The notes beneath the pieces were generated by a model. That model was given only the letters and a program-made list of their open reading frames with translations. It searched no databases and was not told the origin of the DNA. A stretch of 64,000 nt of DNA, from contig SVMJ01000005.1 in the NCBI GenBank assembly GCA_015067485.1, positions 28,528-92,527 of the forward strand. The letters run 5' to 3'. Of this stretch, positions 18,190 to 28,495 are shown piece after piece. Position 1 is the first letter of the stretch. Each line of letters starts with the position of its first letter. The position numbers were made by a program, and so were the translations under genes. The DNA comes from Oscillospiraceae bacterium. Lineage in GTDB: Bacteria > Bacillota > Clostridia > Oscillospirales > JAAYXM01.

Positions 18190-19344
18190 TTATTCGGTGA
18201 GTGCAGATGCCAAAGTTTCGATCTCTTTGATATTTTCATCGCTGAGTGCGGAGGAAATGGTAACGGTGGGTTCTATGAACATGATGTTCTTGCTCTTTTC
18301 AAATGCGGCACGCATCTGCTTTGCCGCAACGGGTGCCCACGAGCCGTTTTCGAGCAGCGCGATCTTGCGGTTTTGGAAGTTGCGCTCGGTGAGTTCATGC
18401 AAGAACTCGCGCATGAACGGGAAGAGTTCCGCATTGTAAGTGGTGGTTGCAAGCACAATCGTACCGTAACGGAACGCGTCTTCCACCGCTTCCGCCATAT
18501 CGCAACGCGCAAGGTCATTCACCACGACCTTTGGACAGCCGTTTGCTTTGAGTTTCTCGGCGAGCAGTTCGACCGCTTTTTTGGTATTGCCATAGACCGA
18601 GGTGTAGGCGATCATGACCCCTTCGCTTTCCACCCTGTAGGAAGACCAGGTATTGTAAAGGTCGAGATAGTAGCCGAGGTTTTCGGAAAGAACGGGGCCG
18701 TGGAGCGGGCAGATGGTTTGGATGTCAAGAGTCGCCGCTTTTTTGAGTAGTGCCTGCACCTGTGCGCCGTACTTCCCGACGATGCCGAAGTAGTAGCGGC
18801 GTGCTTCGCAAGCCCAGTCTTCGTCTGCATCGAGTGCGCCGAATTTGCCAAAGCCGTCTGCCGAGAACAGGACTTTGTCGAAACTGTCGTAAGTTACGAT
18901 GACTTCCGGCCAATGCACCATGGGTGCAGTATAGAAAGTCAGGGTGTGTTTACCGAGAGACAATGTGTCCCCTTCCGCCACCGTCATATTCTGCGGGGCG
19001 AAGTCGGTTTTGAAAAAGCCTTTCATCATGGAAAATGCTTTTGCGGATGCGACCACCACCGCGTTCGGATATTCTTCGATAAAGCGTGCGATGTTGGCGG
19101 AGTGGTCAGGCTCCATATGCTGGATGATGAGATAGTCGGGGGTCTTGCCGCCGAGCACTTTTTCAATATTACAGAGCCAAGTTTCTCCGAAGCGGGCATC
19201 GACTGTGTCGAGCACTGCGACTTTTTCATCCATCATCACATAAGAATTATATGCCATGCCGTTCGGTACGATGTACTGTCCTTCAAACAGATCAATAGTA
19301 TGATCGTTTACACCGACATAGCGGATATCCTGGGTAATTGTCAT
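18190..19344 (-). CDS. FprA family A-type flavoprotein (flavodiiron protein)
   Basis: MTITQDIRYVGVNDHTIDLFEGQY, IIQHMEPDHSANI, IAYTSVYGNTKKAVELLAEKL. Confidence 0.9.
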   Translation of the reverse strand: MTITQDIRYVGVNDHTIDLFEGQYIVPNGMAYNSYVMMDEKVAVLDTVDARFGETWLCNIEKVLGGKTPDYLIIQHMEPDHSANIARFIEEYPNAVVVASAKAFSMMKGFFKTDFAPQNMTVAEGDTLSLGKHTLTFYTAPMVHWPEVIVTYDSFDKVLFSADGFGKFGALDADEDWACEARRYYFGIVGKYGAQVQALLKKAATLDIQTICPLHGPVLSENLGYYLDLYNTWSSYRVESEGVMIAYTSVYGNTKKAVELLAEKLKANGCPKVVVNDLARCDMAEAVEDAFRYGTIVLATTTYNAELFPFMREFLHELTERNFQNRKIALLENGSWAPVAAKQMRAAFEKSKNIMFIEPTVTISSALSDENIKEIETLASALTE

Positions 19345-19357
19345 TGGGGTTCTCCTT

Positions 19358-20491
19358 TTAGCAAATGAAATCTTTGAGTTTCTTTGAACGGCTGGGATGG
19401 CGCAGTTTGCGAAGCGCTTTGGCCTCGATCTGGCGGATGCGTTCACGGGTGACATTGAATTCTCGTCCCACTTCTTCCAGCGTGCGGGTGCGTCCGTCTT
19501 CGATGCCGAAACGGAGTTTGAGCACCTTTTCCTCACGCGGGGTGAGTGTGCCGAGTACATCGATCAACTGCTCACGCAGCAGCGTGAATGCCGCAACTTC
19601 CGCGGGTTCTTGTGCATCTTCGTCCGGGATGAAGTCGCCAAGATGCGAATCTTCTTCTTCACCGATCGGGGTTTCGAGCGAGACGGGTTCCTGTGCGATC
19701 TTGAGAATATCACGCACACGGTTGACCGGCATATTCATTTCTTCCGCGATTTCTTCCGGGCTCGGGTCATGACCGAGTTCCTGCAGAAGCTGGCGGGATA
19801 CGCGAATGACCTTATTGATGGTTTCCACCATATGTACCGGAATACGAATGGTGCGTGCCTGGTCCGCGATCGCACGGGTGATCGCCTGGCGGATCCACCA
19901 TGTCGCATAGGTGGAGAATTTATAGCCCTTGGTATGGTCAAACTTTTCGACGGCTTTGATGAGACCCAGGTTTCCTTCCTGGATCAGATCAAGGAACAGC
20001 ATTCCGCGACCCACATAACGCTTTGCGATGGAGACGACAAGGCGCAGGTTTGCTTCCGCAAGGCGCATTTTTGCCACTTCGTCGCCTTCTGCCATGCGTT
20101 TCGCCAGTTCAATCTCTTCGTCCGGAGACAGAAGGTCGACTTTACCGATCTCTTTGAGATAGATGCGGACATGGTCATCTGTGTTGACACCATCCATCAG
20201 CGCGGCAGGGTCTGCCAGTTCTTCTTCCGGGATCTCTTCGAGATTTTCCAGATCTTCCGGCATATCGTCGTCCGGACTTTCGGGGAGCAGATCGTCCAGC
20301 GGGATCTCCACACCCAGGTTTTCCAATGTGTCGTAGAGCTTATCAATCTGTTCGGAGTCCATTTCAAGTGCTTCGATGACTTCGGTCAGTTCATCTCCTG
20401 TGAGTTTGCCCTTCTTTTTTGCATTGTCAAGCAGATCTCCCATCATCTGCTTTTTTTCTTCGGGAGTCAACTCTCTCTTTTTCTCTTCCAT
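19358..20491 (-). CDS. rpoD: RNA polymerase sigma factor RpoD/SigA
   Basis: [104 protein letters not shown]. Confidence 0.96.
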   Translation of the reverse strand: MEEKKRELTPEEKKQMMGDLLDNAKKKGKLTGDELTEVIEALEMDSEQIDKLYDTLENLGVEIPLDDLLPESPDDDMPEDLENLEEIPEEELADPAALMDGVNTDDHVRIYLKEIGKVDLLSPDEEIELAKRMAEGDEVAKMRLAEANLRLVVSIAKRYVGRGMLFLDLIQEGNLGLIKAVEKFDHTKGYKFSTYATWWIRQAITRAIADQARTIRIPVHMVETINKVIRVSRQLLQELGHDPSPEEIAEEMNMPVNRVRDILKIAQEPVSLETPIGEEEDSHLGDFIPDEDAQEPAEVAAFTLLREQLIDVLGTLTPREEKVLKLRFGIEDGRTRTLEEVGREFNVTRERIRQIEAKALRKLRHPSRSKKLKDFIC

Positions 20492-20492
20492 A

Positions 20493-22244
20493 TTATTCAC
20501 CCGTTCCCTTCTTTTTACGGAACATCGCCATCGCTTCCTGCAACGCGGTTTCCGAATCAATGTCTTTTATTTTCCACTGCTCTTGCAGTATGATACTGAG
20601 ATAATCTTCCAGTGCAACCGTGTCTCCGCCGACAAACTTTGCAAAAATCCCCACAAGGGTTGCGGTTTCTTCCTGCGTGCAGTCACGCGTGAGTGCGGTC
20701 AAACTGAATGCAGAATTCTCGCTGTGCAGTTCTTTCATCCTTGCATATACTTTTCCAAACACCGGGACGCTGAAATGGCTCTTTTCCAACCGACTTTCCA
20801 CTTGTTTCATGAACTCGGGACGAGCCATGAGCAGCGAGATCAGATTCTCTTCCGCCACTGCGGATTTGGTGTGCTGATACTTCAGTTCCCGCGCAGGCGA
20901 GCCCTTTGCGGTGAGCGGAGAGAGGTCTTTACGCTCTTGCTCTTTTTTTCGTTTGGAAATGAGTCCCTTGCGTGCACGCGCCACTTCTCTTCCCAGCACT
21001 TCGGCAGAAATCCCCGCCTGCTTTGCGGCGCGGGTGAGATAGATCTCACGTTCAATGTCGCTTGACACTTCGCACAAAATTTTCACCGCGCGTTTCAGAT
21101 ATTCCACGCGACCTTCGTCTTCTTCCAAATTCAGCCCGCCTTGGGCTTGTACCAAACGGTATTCCAAATCCGCCTCAGACGCTTCGAGCAGCCGCTCGAA
21201 TTTATCGCGCCCGAATTTTTTGATGAATTCATCCGGGTCTTTCGCGCCCGGGATGCGTAAAATCTTGACCGCGACCCCTGCTTCCTTGAGCAGTTCGATG
21301 GCGCGGTTTGCCGCATTCACACCTGCGTTGTCCGCATCGTATGCGATAACCACTTCACTTTTGTAGCGTGCGATCAAGCGAGCCTGTTCCTGGGTCAGCG
21401 CGGTACCGAGAGATGCGACCGCACAGTCAAATCCCGCTTGATGGAGTGCGATGACGTCCATATACCCTTCTGCCAAAATCATCCGCTCGCCACGACTCGT
21501 CTTTGCGAGATTGAGTGCGAACAGATTGCGGCGTTTATTGAACACGATGGTTTCGGGCGAGTTTAAGTACTTGGGTTCGCCCCCGTCCATCACGCGTCCG
21601 CCAAATCCGATGACAGAGCCGCGCGCATCAAAAATCGGAAACATCACGCGGTTGCGGAATCGGTCGTAGATCCCCCCGTTTTTATTGGGAAGCGCAAGCC
21701 CCGAATCAAGCAGTTCCTGCTTGGTGTACCCTGCCGCAGTCATTTGTTTGAGTAGCTTGTCCCACGAATCGGGGGCAAAACCAAGACCAAAGCGTTTGAT
21801 GGTTTGCGGAGAAAGCCCGCGCCCTGCGAGATATGCAAGTGCTTCCTTCCCCTCTTCTGCTTGCAACATGGTATGGAAGAATCGGGCAGCATCACGGTTG
21901 AGCGACAAAATCCGATCCTTCTTCTGCTTCTGCACACGCACTTCGTTGTCATTTTCCGGCACGGTCATCCCCGCACGCTCTGCGAGCTGGTAGACCGCAT
22001 CGGGGAAATCCAGATTTTCGATACGCATCAAAAACGTGATGACGTCCCCGCCCGCGCCGCATCCGAAGCAATGGAAAAACTGCCGATCGGCAGATACGTT
22101 AAATGAGGGGGTCTTTTCATTGTGGAACGGACACAACCCGACATAGTTTCCCCCGCGCCGCGTCAAAGATACATACTGCGAGACCAAACTCACAATATCA
22201 TTTCGCGCACAAAGGTCTTCCAAAAAACGGTCCGAAAAAGCCAC
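20493..22244 (-). CDS. dnaG: DNA primase
   Basis: [36 protein letters not shown] zinc-binding domain; [35 protein letters not shown]. Confidence 0.96.
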   Translation of the reverse strand: MAFSDRFLEDLCARNDIVSLVSQYVSLTRRGGNYVGLCPFHNEKTPSFNVSADRQFFHCFGCGAGGDVITFLMRIENLDFPDAVYQLAERAGMTVPENDNEVRVQKQKKDRILSLNRDAARFFHTMLQAEEGKEALAYLAGRGLSPQTIKRFGLGFAPDSWDKLLKQMTAAGYTKQELLDSGLALPNKNGGIYDRFRNRVMFPIFDARGSVIGFGGRVMDGGEPKYLNSPETIVFNKRRNLFALNLAKTSRGERMILAEGYMDVIALHQAGFDCAVASLGTALTQEQARLIARYKSEVVIAYDADNAGVNAANRAIELLKEAGVAVKILRIPGAKDPDEFIKKFGRDKFERLLEASEADLEYRLVQAQGGLNLEEDEGRVEYLKRAVKILCEVSSDIEREIYLTRAAKQAGISAEVLGREVARARKGLISKRKKEQERKDLSPLTAKGSPARELKYQHTKSAVAEENLISLLMARPEFMKQVESRLEKSHFSVPVFGKVYARMKELHSENSAFSLTALTRDCTQEETATLVGIFAKFVGGDTVALEDYLSIILQEQWKIKDIDSETALQEAMAMFRKKKGTGE

Positions 22245-22260
22245 AATCCCACCTCACTTT

Positions 22261-23256
22261 CTAAATCGAATGATCCCACGCTTTCGGGATAAAGAGTTCG
22301 GAATGGACCGCGATCGCATAGCGGTCGGTCATTCCTGCAATATAATCGCACACCGCGGTCTCAATGCCTTCGCTATATGCGGTAATGCGGAATTCATTTG
22401 GCATCTCATCCGGGTTTTCGCTGTAATACTCAAACAGTTGACGGACCATACGGCGCACCTTTTCTTCTTCACGGAGCGCAACGGGGATCCGATAAACATG
22501 GCGGAACATGAAGCCACGAAGATCCAGCATCGCATCACGCACTTCTTCGCTCATATGGATCTCGGGTTTCCCATCGCTTGCGTGGATGATGTCCATCACC
22601 AAGGTATTGATCCGCTCGGAATGGCAGGTGCCGAGTGTTTTGGGAATCTCATCTTCTCTGAGCAGTCCTGCACGGAGTGCATCGTCAATGTCGTGATTGA
22701 TGTATGCGATACGGTCGGCAAGATGCACGATCTTCCCTTCGAGCGTCTGCGCGGGGATCTCTCCGCTGTGGTGCAGGATCCCATCACGAACTTCTTTCGT
22801 CAGATTCAGACCGTTTCCGTCTTTTTCGATTTTTTCCACCACACGCACGCTCTGACGGTTGTGGCTGAAACGCCCGTCTGTAAGTGCCATCAGTTCACGC
22901 TCGCCCGAATGTCCGAACGGAGTGTGCCCCAGATCGTGCCCCATACAAATCGCTTCGGTGAGATCTTCATTCAGTCGCAACGCACGCACCATGGTCCGCG
23001 CGATCTGGCTGACTTCCAGCGTATGGGTAAGACGTGTTCTGAAGTGATCCCCTTCGGGAGAGATGAACACCTGCGTTTTGTGTTTCAGTCTGCGGAATGC
23101 CTTGGAATGAATGATGCGGTCGGTATCGCGCTGAAAACAGGTACGCACCACGCAAGGCTCTTCCGGGACATCGCGCCCCAAACTGTCTTTTGCGTGTGCC
23201 GCATAGGGTGCAAGCAGACGAACTTCCTGCTCTTCCACCCGTTCTCGAATGGTCAT
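22261..23256 (-). CDS. dgt: deoxyguanosinetriphosphate triphosphohydrolase-like protein
   Basis: FRRLKHKTQVFISPEGDHFRTRLTHTLEVSQIARTMVRALRLNEDLTEAICMGHDLGHTPFGHSGE. Confidence 0.92.
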   Translation of the reverse strand: MTIRERVEEQEVRLLAPYAAHAKDSLGRDVPEEPCVVRTCFQRDTDRIIHSKAFRRLKHKTQVFISPEGDHFRTRLTHTLEVSQIARTMVRALRLNEDLTEAICMGHDLGHTPFGHSGERELMALTDGRFSHNRQSVRVVEKIEKDGNGLNLTKEVRDGILHHSGEIPAQTLEGKIVHLADRIAYINHDIDDALRAGLLREDEIPKTLGTCHSERINTLVMDIIHASDGKPEIHMSEEVRDAMLDLRGFMFRHVYRIPVALREEEKVRRMVRQLFEYYSENPDEMPNEFRITAYSEGIETAVCDYIAGMTDRYAIAVHSELFIPKAWDHSI

Positions 23257-23304
23257 TTCCTCACCGCCTTTTTACTGTCTAATAATAATATACGAGAAAA
23301 ATTC

Positions 23305-24681
23305 TCAAAACCCTTTTTTTCTCCAAAATTTTTCATAGTCTTTTGTTTCTCGCACCACCACGGGCGAAAGTGCCATCAGCGCTACAAGATTCGGTACCGC
23401 CATCAGCCCGTTACAGCAATCCGCCAGATTCCACACAAACTCGGCACTCAAAAACGCACCGCAAAACAGAACCGTGCAAAACGCGGCGCGGTAGAAAAAC
23501 ACCAGTTTCTCGCCACCCAAGTACTCGGCGCACTTCTCCCCGTAGAAATTCCACCCCAAAACCGATGCAAACGCAAACAAAATCAGCGAGAGATCCACCA
23601 CACTTTGCCCGAGTCCCGGAAGTGCGGAAAACCCTTGGTCATAGGCGAGTGTGGTGAGTTCCACCCCACCGCTCGGCAATACTTTATGCGCTCCCGTAAC
23701 CACGATCGCAAGCCCCGTCATCATACACAGAACCAATGTGTCGAGAAACGTCCCCGTCATCGTAACAAGCCCTTGTTCGGCAGGATGGTTGGATTTTGCA
23801 CTCGCCGCCGCGATCGATGCGCTCCCAAGCCCCGCTTCGTTGGAAAATACCCCGCGCGACACCCCCATCCGTATCGCTTTCAGCACCATACTCCCAGACC
23901 ATCCGCCAAACATCGCTCTACCGCAAAATGCGGTAGATATGATTTCACAGACCGCGCTCGGGATCTTTTCGATATGGGTAAGAAGTACCGCAACCGTTGT
24001 GAGTGCAAAGAGCGTTCCCATCACGGGCACGAGAACCGCGGAGACTTTTGCGATGCGACCGATCCCGCCGTAGATGATTTTTCCCGCAAGCAGGGTAACA
24101 ACGATCGCGGTGGTTACCGTGATCGCGGCGGAATCAGGCTTCCCCAAAAGAATTTTTGTCGCATGGGTGATGCCGTTCATTTGCGTAACGGTTCCGATCC
24201 CAAAAATCGCGGCGACCATTCCGCAGAGCGCAAAGAGTACCGCAAGGGGTCGAAATTTCTCCCCCATTCCCCGTTCAATATAATAAAACGCGCCACCCAA
24301 CGTGTGTCCGTCCCGCGTTTTTCTGCGGTACTTTGCGGAAAGAAGTCCTTCCGCGTAGCCCGTTGCCATCCCGAAAAATGCGGAGAGCCACATCCAAAGA
24401 AGCGCGCCGGGGCCACCAAGCCCCACCGCGGTCGCCACTCCCACGATATTGCCGGTTCCGATCATGGCGGCAAGGGATGTGGAAAGTGCTGCAAAGCGTG
24501 AAACTTCCCCGTCCCCTTGCTCAGATGCAAACAGGAGTTTCAGCGCTCGCGGAAGATAGCGCACCTGCACCCCACGTAGTTTCACCGTGTAGAAAACACC
24601 CACAAAGCATAGGGCGAAAACAAGCGGCAGACCCCAGATCCATTCGTCTGCCGCCCTGATGATTTGTTCCAATTTCTGCAT
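23305..24681 (-). CDS. alanine/glycine:cation symporter (AGCS) family protein
   Basis: FAALSTSLAAMIGTGNIVGVATAVGLGGPGALLWMWLSAFFGMATGYAEGLLSAKYR. Confidence 0.92.
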   Translation of the reverse strand: MQKLEQIIRAADEWIWGLPLVFALCFVGVFYTVKLRGVQVRYLPRALKLLFASEQGDGEVSRFAALSTSLAAMIGTGNIVGVATAVGLGGPGALLWMWLSAFFGMATGYAEGLLSAKYRRKTRDGHTLGGAFYYIERGMGEKFRPLAVLFALCGMVAAIFGIGTVTQMNGITHATKILLGKPDSAAITVTTAIVVTLLAGKIIYGGIGRIAKVSAVLVPVMGTLFALTTVAVLLTHIEKIPSAVCEIISTAFCGRAMFGGWSGSMVLKAIRMGVSRGVFSNEAGLGSASIAAASAKSNHPAEQGLVTMTGTFLDTLVLCMMTGLAIVVTGAHKVLPSGGVELTTLAYDQGFSALPGLGQSVVDLSLILFAFASVLGWNFYGEKCAEYLGGEKLVFFYRAAFCTVLFCGAFLSAEFVWNLADCCNGLMAVPNLVALMALSPVVVRETKDYEKFWRKKGF

Positions 24682-24683
24682 AG

Positions 24684-24724
24684 AAAACACCTCCCATCAA
24701 AGGATATGATGAGAGGTGTTCTTC
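24684..24724 (-). terminator. hairpin terminator between AGCS and cobO genes
   Basis: AACACCTCCCATCAAAGGATATGATGAGAGGTGTT. Confidence 0.55.
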
Positions 24725-25236
24725 TAAAACTCAATTCCGGATCGTGCCGGGACTTCCAGATCAAACGGATGCTTTAATTTATTCATCTCGGTCAGGTAAT
24801 CCGCACGCTCCAAAATCCAATCGGGCGCGCACGCACCGGTCAGCACCAGTTCGCAAGCATCTTTGCACGCATCCAGCACTTTCTCCGCGGTCTCTTCCGG
24901 GATGATCTCCATGGTAGTTGCCCACAAGAATTCATCCAACACCAAGAGATCGAGCGACTTCGCCTTCTCGCAAAGACACTCGCACAGATCAGTGGATTCG
25001 GTACAAGTCTGCGCTTTGTCTTCCGCCGCAAGGTCTTTGTAAAACCCTTCCATCGGTGCTACCATCACGTCCACTCCGAGTTTTTTTAAGCCTTTCAGTT
25101 CCGCGCTCTCCCCGTCTTTCAAAAACTGGCACACGCACACCGAAAGTCCGTTTTCTACTGCGCGCATCGCAAGCCCCATCGCCGCGGTGGTCTTGCCCTT
25201 CCCATCACCGATGTAACAATGCAGTTTCCCATACAT
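24724..25236 (-). CDS. cobO: cob(I)yrinic acid a,c-diamide adenosyltransferase
   Basis: MYGKLHCYIGDGKGKTTAAMGLAMRAVENG...LVLTGACAPDWILERADYLTEM. Confidence 0.88.
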   Translation of the reverse strand: MYGKLHCYIGDGKGKTTAAMGLAMRAVENGLSVCVCQFLKDGESAELKGLKKLGVDVMVAPMEGFYKDLAAEDKAQTCTESTDLCECLCEKAKSLDLLVLDEFLWATTMEIIPEETAEKVLDACKDACELVLTGACAPDWILERADYLTEMNKLKHPFDLEVPARSGIEF

Positions 25237-25696
25237 TCTCTTCTACCTCCCGATGAAGTTCTACCGCGTGCTCATACTCTGCGCATAACACGATTTGATA
25301 TCCGTCTGTCTGTGTGGTATAAAACCATGCATTTGTCTCGTGAAGCGATACACGGCTTGGCGGAACGGTGAATCCGCACCCCAAAAATTTCACATACGCT
25401 TCTTTTTTACACCACGCTGTATAATCTTCCGCACCTGCACGCTTCCAAAGATTCTCTTTGCGCGGGCGCATTTCTTCGATATCCAGTCCCACGGCTTCGG
25501 TTGATACCGCACAGGCGACAAACTCCCCACTGTGGGAGATGCTGACAAACCCGTCATCCAGCATGGGTCTTCCGTTTTCCACGCGGTATACAACTTTCCC
25601 GCACACGCGTTTCACCAACTCGTCTGCGGTTTTTCGCTGATTGTCTCGACGGTTTTCGCCAAAATTACGCAGACGCGTCAGATACACCCGTATCAT
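25205..25696 (-). CDS. 4'-phosphopantetheinyl transferase superfamily protein
   Basis: VSISHSGEFVACAVSTEAVGLDIEEMRPRKENLWKRAGAEDYTAWCKKEAYVKFLGCG. Confidence 0.85.
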   Translation of the reverse strand: MIRVYLTRLRNFGENRRDNQRKTADELVKRVCGKVVYRVENGRPMLDDGFVSISHSGEFVACAVSTEAVGLDIEEMRPRKENLWKRAGAEDYTAWCKKEAYVKFLGCGFTVPPSRVSLHETNAWFYTTQTDGYQIVLCAEYEHAVELHREVEENVWETALLHR

Positions 25697-26688
25697 CCGA
25701 TCACCTCAAGTATGTAGGAGTCTTTCGTGAGTGTAAACCGCTCTTTCAGATTTGGTGTAATGAGCACGCGCCCGTCGGAAGATACCAAAATCATTTCAAA
25801 GTCGCGGGTGTTTTTCCAGTATGCAACCGCTTTTTCTTCTCCCATCACAAAAAGTGCGGTGGAAAGAATGTCCCCGCGACTTCCGTTTTGTGAGACTACC
25901 ACGGTTTCGCGCAAATCACTTGTGGCAGGGCGGCGGGTTTTCGGGTCTAAAATGTGATGATAGCGCACCCCATCTTCTTCAAATCCGCGCTCATAGTCGC
26001 CCGATGCGATGATAAACTCATCCCTTGCCGTAAGTATCCCAAGCCAGTCTTGTGCTTCCCCCCAAGGGTCACGCACCCCGATATTCCAGGGAGTGCCATC
26101 TTCTTTTTCCCCGTGCGCGTAGATATTCCCACCGAGCGACAGGAGCGCACGCGGAATTTCGTATTCTTCCAGAATTTCTTTTGCACAGTCGGAAGCATAG
26201 CCTTTTGCGACCGCGCCGAAATTGAGTTTCAGCCCCTTTTGTGTCTGAAGCGTATTTTCGAAAAGCGATATTTTTTCGCTCCCCGTTACTTGCGCTTCCA
26301 ATTCTTCACTTGCAGGCACTTTCCCGTGCGCCCAGAGTTCCACCGCGCCACCAAGTGTTACATCAAACGCACCCTGCGTTTCCGCGCTGGCTTTCAGGCT
26401 CAATGCGAGAAGATTTGCAAAATCACGTGATACTTCCATCGCGCTTCCCGCGTTTTCATTCACGCGGAACAGTTCGCTATCTTCCCGCGTGGGAGAAAAG
26501 ACTGTTTCGAGCTGCGCCACGCGGTCTGCGATTGCACGCTCTGCCGCAATCGCGTTTTCCCCCGTAATAGAAAAACTCATCACGGTATCCATCATATAAT
26601 ACTGCGTGTTTTTCGTCTCGGTGCATCCGAAAAGTGCAAGCACGAGCAAAAGGCAACACGCGATCATCCGTTTCACCAAAACGCTCAC
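25693..26688 (-). CDS. apbE: FAD:protein FMN transferase (ApbE family lipoprotein)
   Basis: Lipobox LFGC; TQYYMMDTVMSFSI; KLNFGAVAKGYASDCAKEIL; LSLGGNIYAHG. Confidence 0.9.
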   Translation of the reverse strand: MSVLVKRMIACCLLLVLALFGCTETKNTQYYMMDTVMSFSITGENAIAAERAIADRVAQLETVFSPTREDSELFRVNENAGSAMEVSRDFANLLALSLKASAETQGAFDVTLGGAVELWAHGKVPASEELEAQVTGSEKISLFENTLQTQKGLKLNFGAVAKGYASDCAKEILEEYEIPRALLSLGGNIYAHGEKEDGTPWNIGVRDPWGEAQDWLGILTARDEFIIASGDYERGFEEDGVRYHHILDPKTRRPATSDLRETVVVSQNGSRGDILSTALFVMGEEKAVAYWKNTRDFEMILVSSDGRVLITPNLKERFTLTKDSYILEVIG

Positions 26689-27098
26689 CGCCGTCTCTTT
26701 TTGTTTTTCTCATTATACCCCATCTCGCGGTTTGCTTCAACCGATTTTTTCGAACATAACTCCGTGATTCCGATCACAATGAGAAACACACCGAACCCAC
26801 GGCGGAGAAACTCGGTCGGGAGTTTTCCGATGAGAATCGCAGAGACCGCGGTTGTGAGCACCCCGCAACCGCCCGCCCACCAAAACGCGCTCTTTTCCAC
26901 CATGCGGTTTTTGATATGCCCCACAAGTGCCGCCCCGGCGGTCGGGAGAAAATAGAGCAAATTGATTCCCTGCGCGGTGCGTTGTGCGGTTTTGGTAAAA
27001 AGAGTGAGATAGAGTACCAAAAGCGTTCCGCCCCCCACGCCGAAGCCACTTAAAATCCCCGTGAGTGCGCCGACAATTCCATCCAATACACTTTTCAA
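26685..27098 (-). CDS. half-size TSUP/TauE-SafE family membrane protein B (TTG start)
   Basis: TTG start inferred at 27098 (MKSVLDGIVGALTGILSGFGVGGGTLLVLYLTLF...), overlapping the stop of the upstream TSUP gene; the 262-aa ORF in the track is an N-terminal over-extension. Confidence 0.75.
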   Translation of the reverse strand: MKSVLDGIVGALTGILSGFGVGGGTLLVLYLTLFTKTAQRTAQGINLLYFLPTAGAALVGHIKNRMVEKSAFWWAGGCGVLTTAVSAILIGKLPTEFLRRGFGVFLIVIGITELCSKKSVEANREMGYNEKNKKRRR

Positions 27099-27451
27099 AA
27101 GAATAAACTCCTCACTCCACCGTATAATAAGAACAGGGCAAAAATTCGTTTCAGCCAAAGCGTGGGGATGTTTTTGAACAGTTTGCCACCTACAAATCCG
27201 CCGAGCGTTCCGCCTATCAAAAACGGAAGTGCGGTGAGAAAATCCACATCGGAACGTAACAGATAAATGAGCGCGGACACCGCGGACATGGGGAGAATGA
27301 CCGAGACAGACGTTGCAAACGCGGTTTTTTCTTCCATTTTGCAAAACCTGCGAAACAGCGGAATGAGCACCATCCCACCACCTGCGCCAAACGCCCCGTT
27401 TGTCAGCCCTGCAAGCGCACCGCTGAGTCCGTATCGCACACTTTTTTTCAC
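27095..27451 (-). CDS. half-size TSUP/TauE-SafE family membrane protein A
   Basis: MKKSVRYGLSGALAGLTNGAFGAGGGMVLIPLFRRFCKMEEKTAFATSVSVILPMSAVSALIYLL; 118 aa. Confidence 0.8.
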   Translation of the reverse strand: MKKSVRYGLSGALAGLTNGAFGAGGGMVLIPLFRRFCKMEEKTAFATSVSVILPMSAVSALIYLLRSDVDFLTALPFLIGGTLGGFVGGKLFKNIPTLWLKRIFALFLLYGGVRSLFF

Positions 27452-27524
27452 ACGTCTCCACCCCTTTTCGCAATGGTAGTTTTCCGCGGTTTCAAAAAAA
27501 AATCCGAAATTGCAAAAATTTTTG

Positions 27525-27553
27525 TTGACAAACGGCGGAAACTGTATTACAAT
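27525..27553 (+). promoter_or_regulatory. SigA promoter of tRNA operon
   Basis: TTGACA - 17 bp - TACAAT. Confidence 0.8.
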
Positions 27554-27567
27554 AGCACTTGCCTTAC

Positions 27568-27644
27568 GGCGGCATAGCTCAGTTGGCTAGAGCATTCGGT
27601 TCATACCCGAACGGTCACCGGTTCAAGTCCAGTTGCCGCTACCA
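27568..27644 (+). tRNA. tRNA-Met (CAT), CCA encoded
   Basis: GGCGGCA TA GCTCAGTTGGCTAGAGC A TTCGG TTCATAC CCGAA CGGTC ACCGG TTCAAGT CCAGT TGCCGCT A CCA. Confidence 0.93.
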
Positions 27645-27686
27645 CAGATAGCGGCGTAGCTTTCACGGGTTTCGCCGCGTCTATTC

Positions 27687-27761
27687 GGCCCGTTGGTCAA
27701 GCGGTTAAGACACCGCCCTTTCACGGCGGTAACAGGAGTTCGATTCTCCTACGGGTCACCA
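27687..27761 (+). tRNA. tRNA-Glu (TTC), CCA encoded
   Basis: GGCCCGTTGGTCAAGCGGTTAAGACACCGCCCTTTCACGGCGGTAACAGGAGTTCGATTCTCCTACGGGTCACCA; anticodon TTC. Confidence 0.94.
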
Positions 27762-27798
27762 AAAACCACTCGGTTTTCGCCGAGTGGTTTTATTTTTT
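27761..27798 (+). terminator. terminator after tRNA-Glu
   Basis: AAAACCACTCGGTTTTCGCCGAGTGGTTTTATTTTTT. Confidence 0.8.
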
Positions 27799-27817
27799 GT
27801 TTCAAAGGAGTTCTCCC

Positions 27818-28495
27818 ATGTTCAAAGCATGTATTTTCGATTTGGACGGTACCCTTGCAAATACCCTTACCACACTTGCACATTTCGTCAACCGCGCACT
27901 TACTAAGTGCGGATACAGAAATCTCCCGGAAGAGCGATTCCGTTTCTTAGTCGGAAACGGGGCGGACCGTTTAATGCGTGATTCTCTCGCCGAAGTGTGC
28001 GGAAGTTTCACCGAAGAGCAAGTACGTGACCTGCGCCGTGCTTACGACGAAGGGTATGACAACGCCCCGCTCTATCTCACCGAGCCGTATGACGGAATCA
28101 TCTCTGCGCTTAAAACATTAAAAGAGCACGGCATCAAACTTGCCGTACTCTCCAACAAACCGCATTATTTGACTGTACAGGTAGTAGAAAAACTCTTCCC
28201 CGACACGTTTGACGTATGCTACGGTCAGCGGGCGGAAGTGCCGCGCAAACCCGTACCGGACGGGGCACTCATGATTGCCGAAGAACTGGGGATTTCTCCC
28301 TGCGACTGTTTGTATCTCGGGGATACCGGGGTGGATATGAACACGGGAAATGCTGCAGGTATGACCACGGTGGGCGTGTGCTGGGGATTTCGTCCGCGAG
28401 AAGAACTCGAGGAACACAAAGCCGCACATCTCATCACGCATCCGAGCGAGATTTTGGATCTGGTTTCGGGAACCGCGAATCGATCACACCGTTGA
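27818..28495 (+). CDS. HAD family hydrolase (phosphoglycolate phosphatase-like)
   Basis: MFKACIFDLDGTLANTLTTLAHFVN...LAVLSNKPHYLTVQVVEKLFP...CLYLGDTGVDMNTGNAAGMTTVGVCWGFR. Confidence 0.9.
   Translation: MFKACIFDLDGTLANTLTTLAHFVNRALTKCGYRNLPEERFRFLVGNGADRLMRDSLAEVCGSFTEEQVRDLRRAYDEGYDNAPLYLTEPYDGIISALKTLKEHGIKLAVLSNKPHYLTVQVVEKLFPDTFDVCYGQRAEVPRKPVPDGALMIAEELGISPCDCLYLGDTGVDMNTGNAAGMTTVGVCWGFRPREELEEHKAAHLITHPSEILDLVSGTANRSHR

Noticed and set aside
19397-20593. 398-aa plus-strand ORF opposite rpoD
   Set aside because: Antisense to highly conserved sigma factor; no RBS or motif support.
22270-24501. 743-aa plus-strand ORF opposite dgt and the AGCS transporter
   Set aside because: Shadow ORF; spans two well-supported minus genes with no recognisable motifs.
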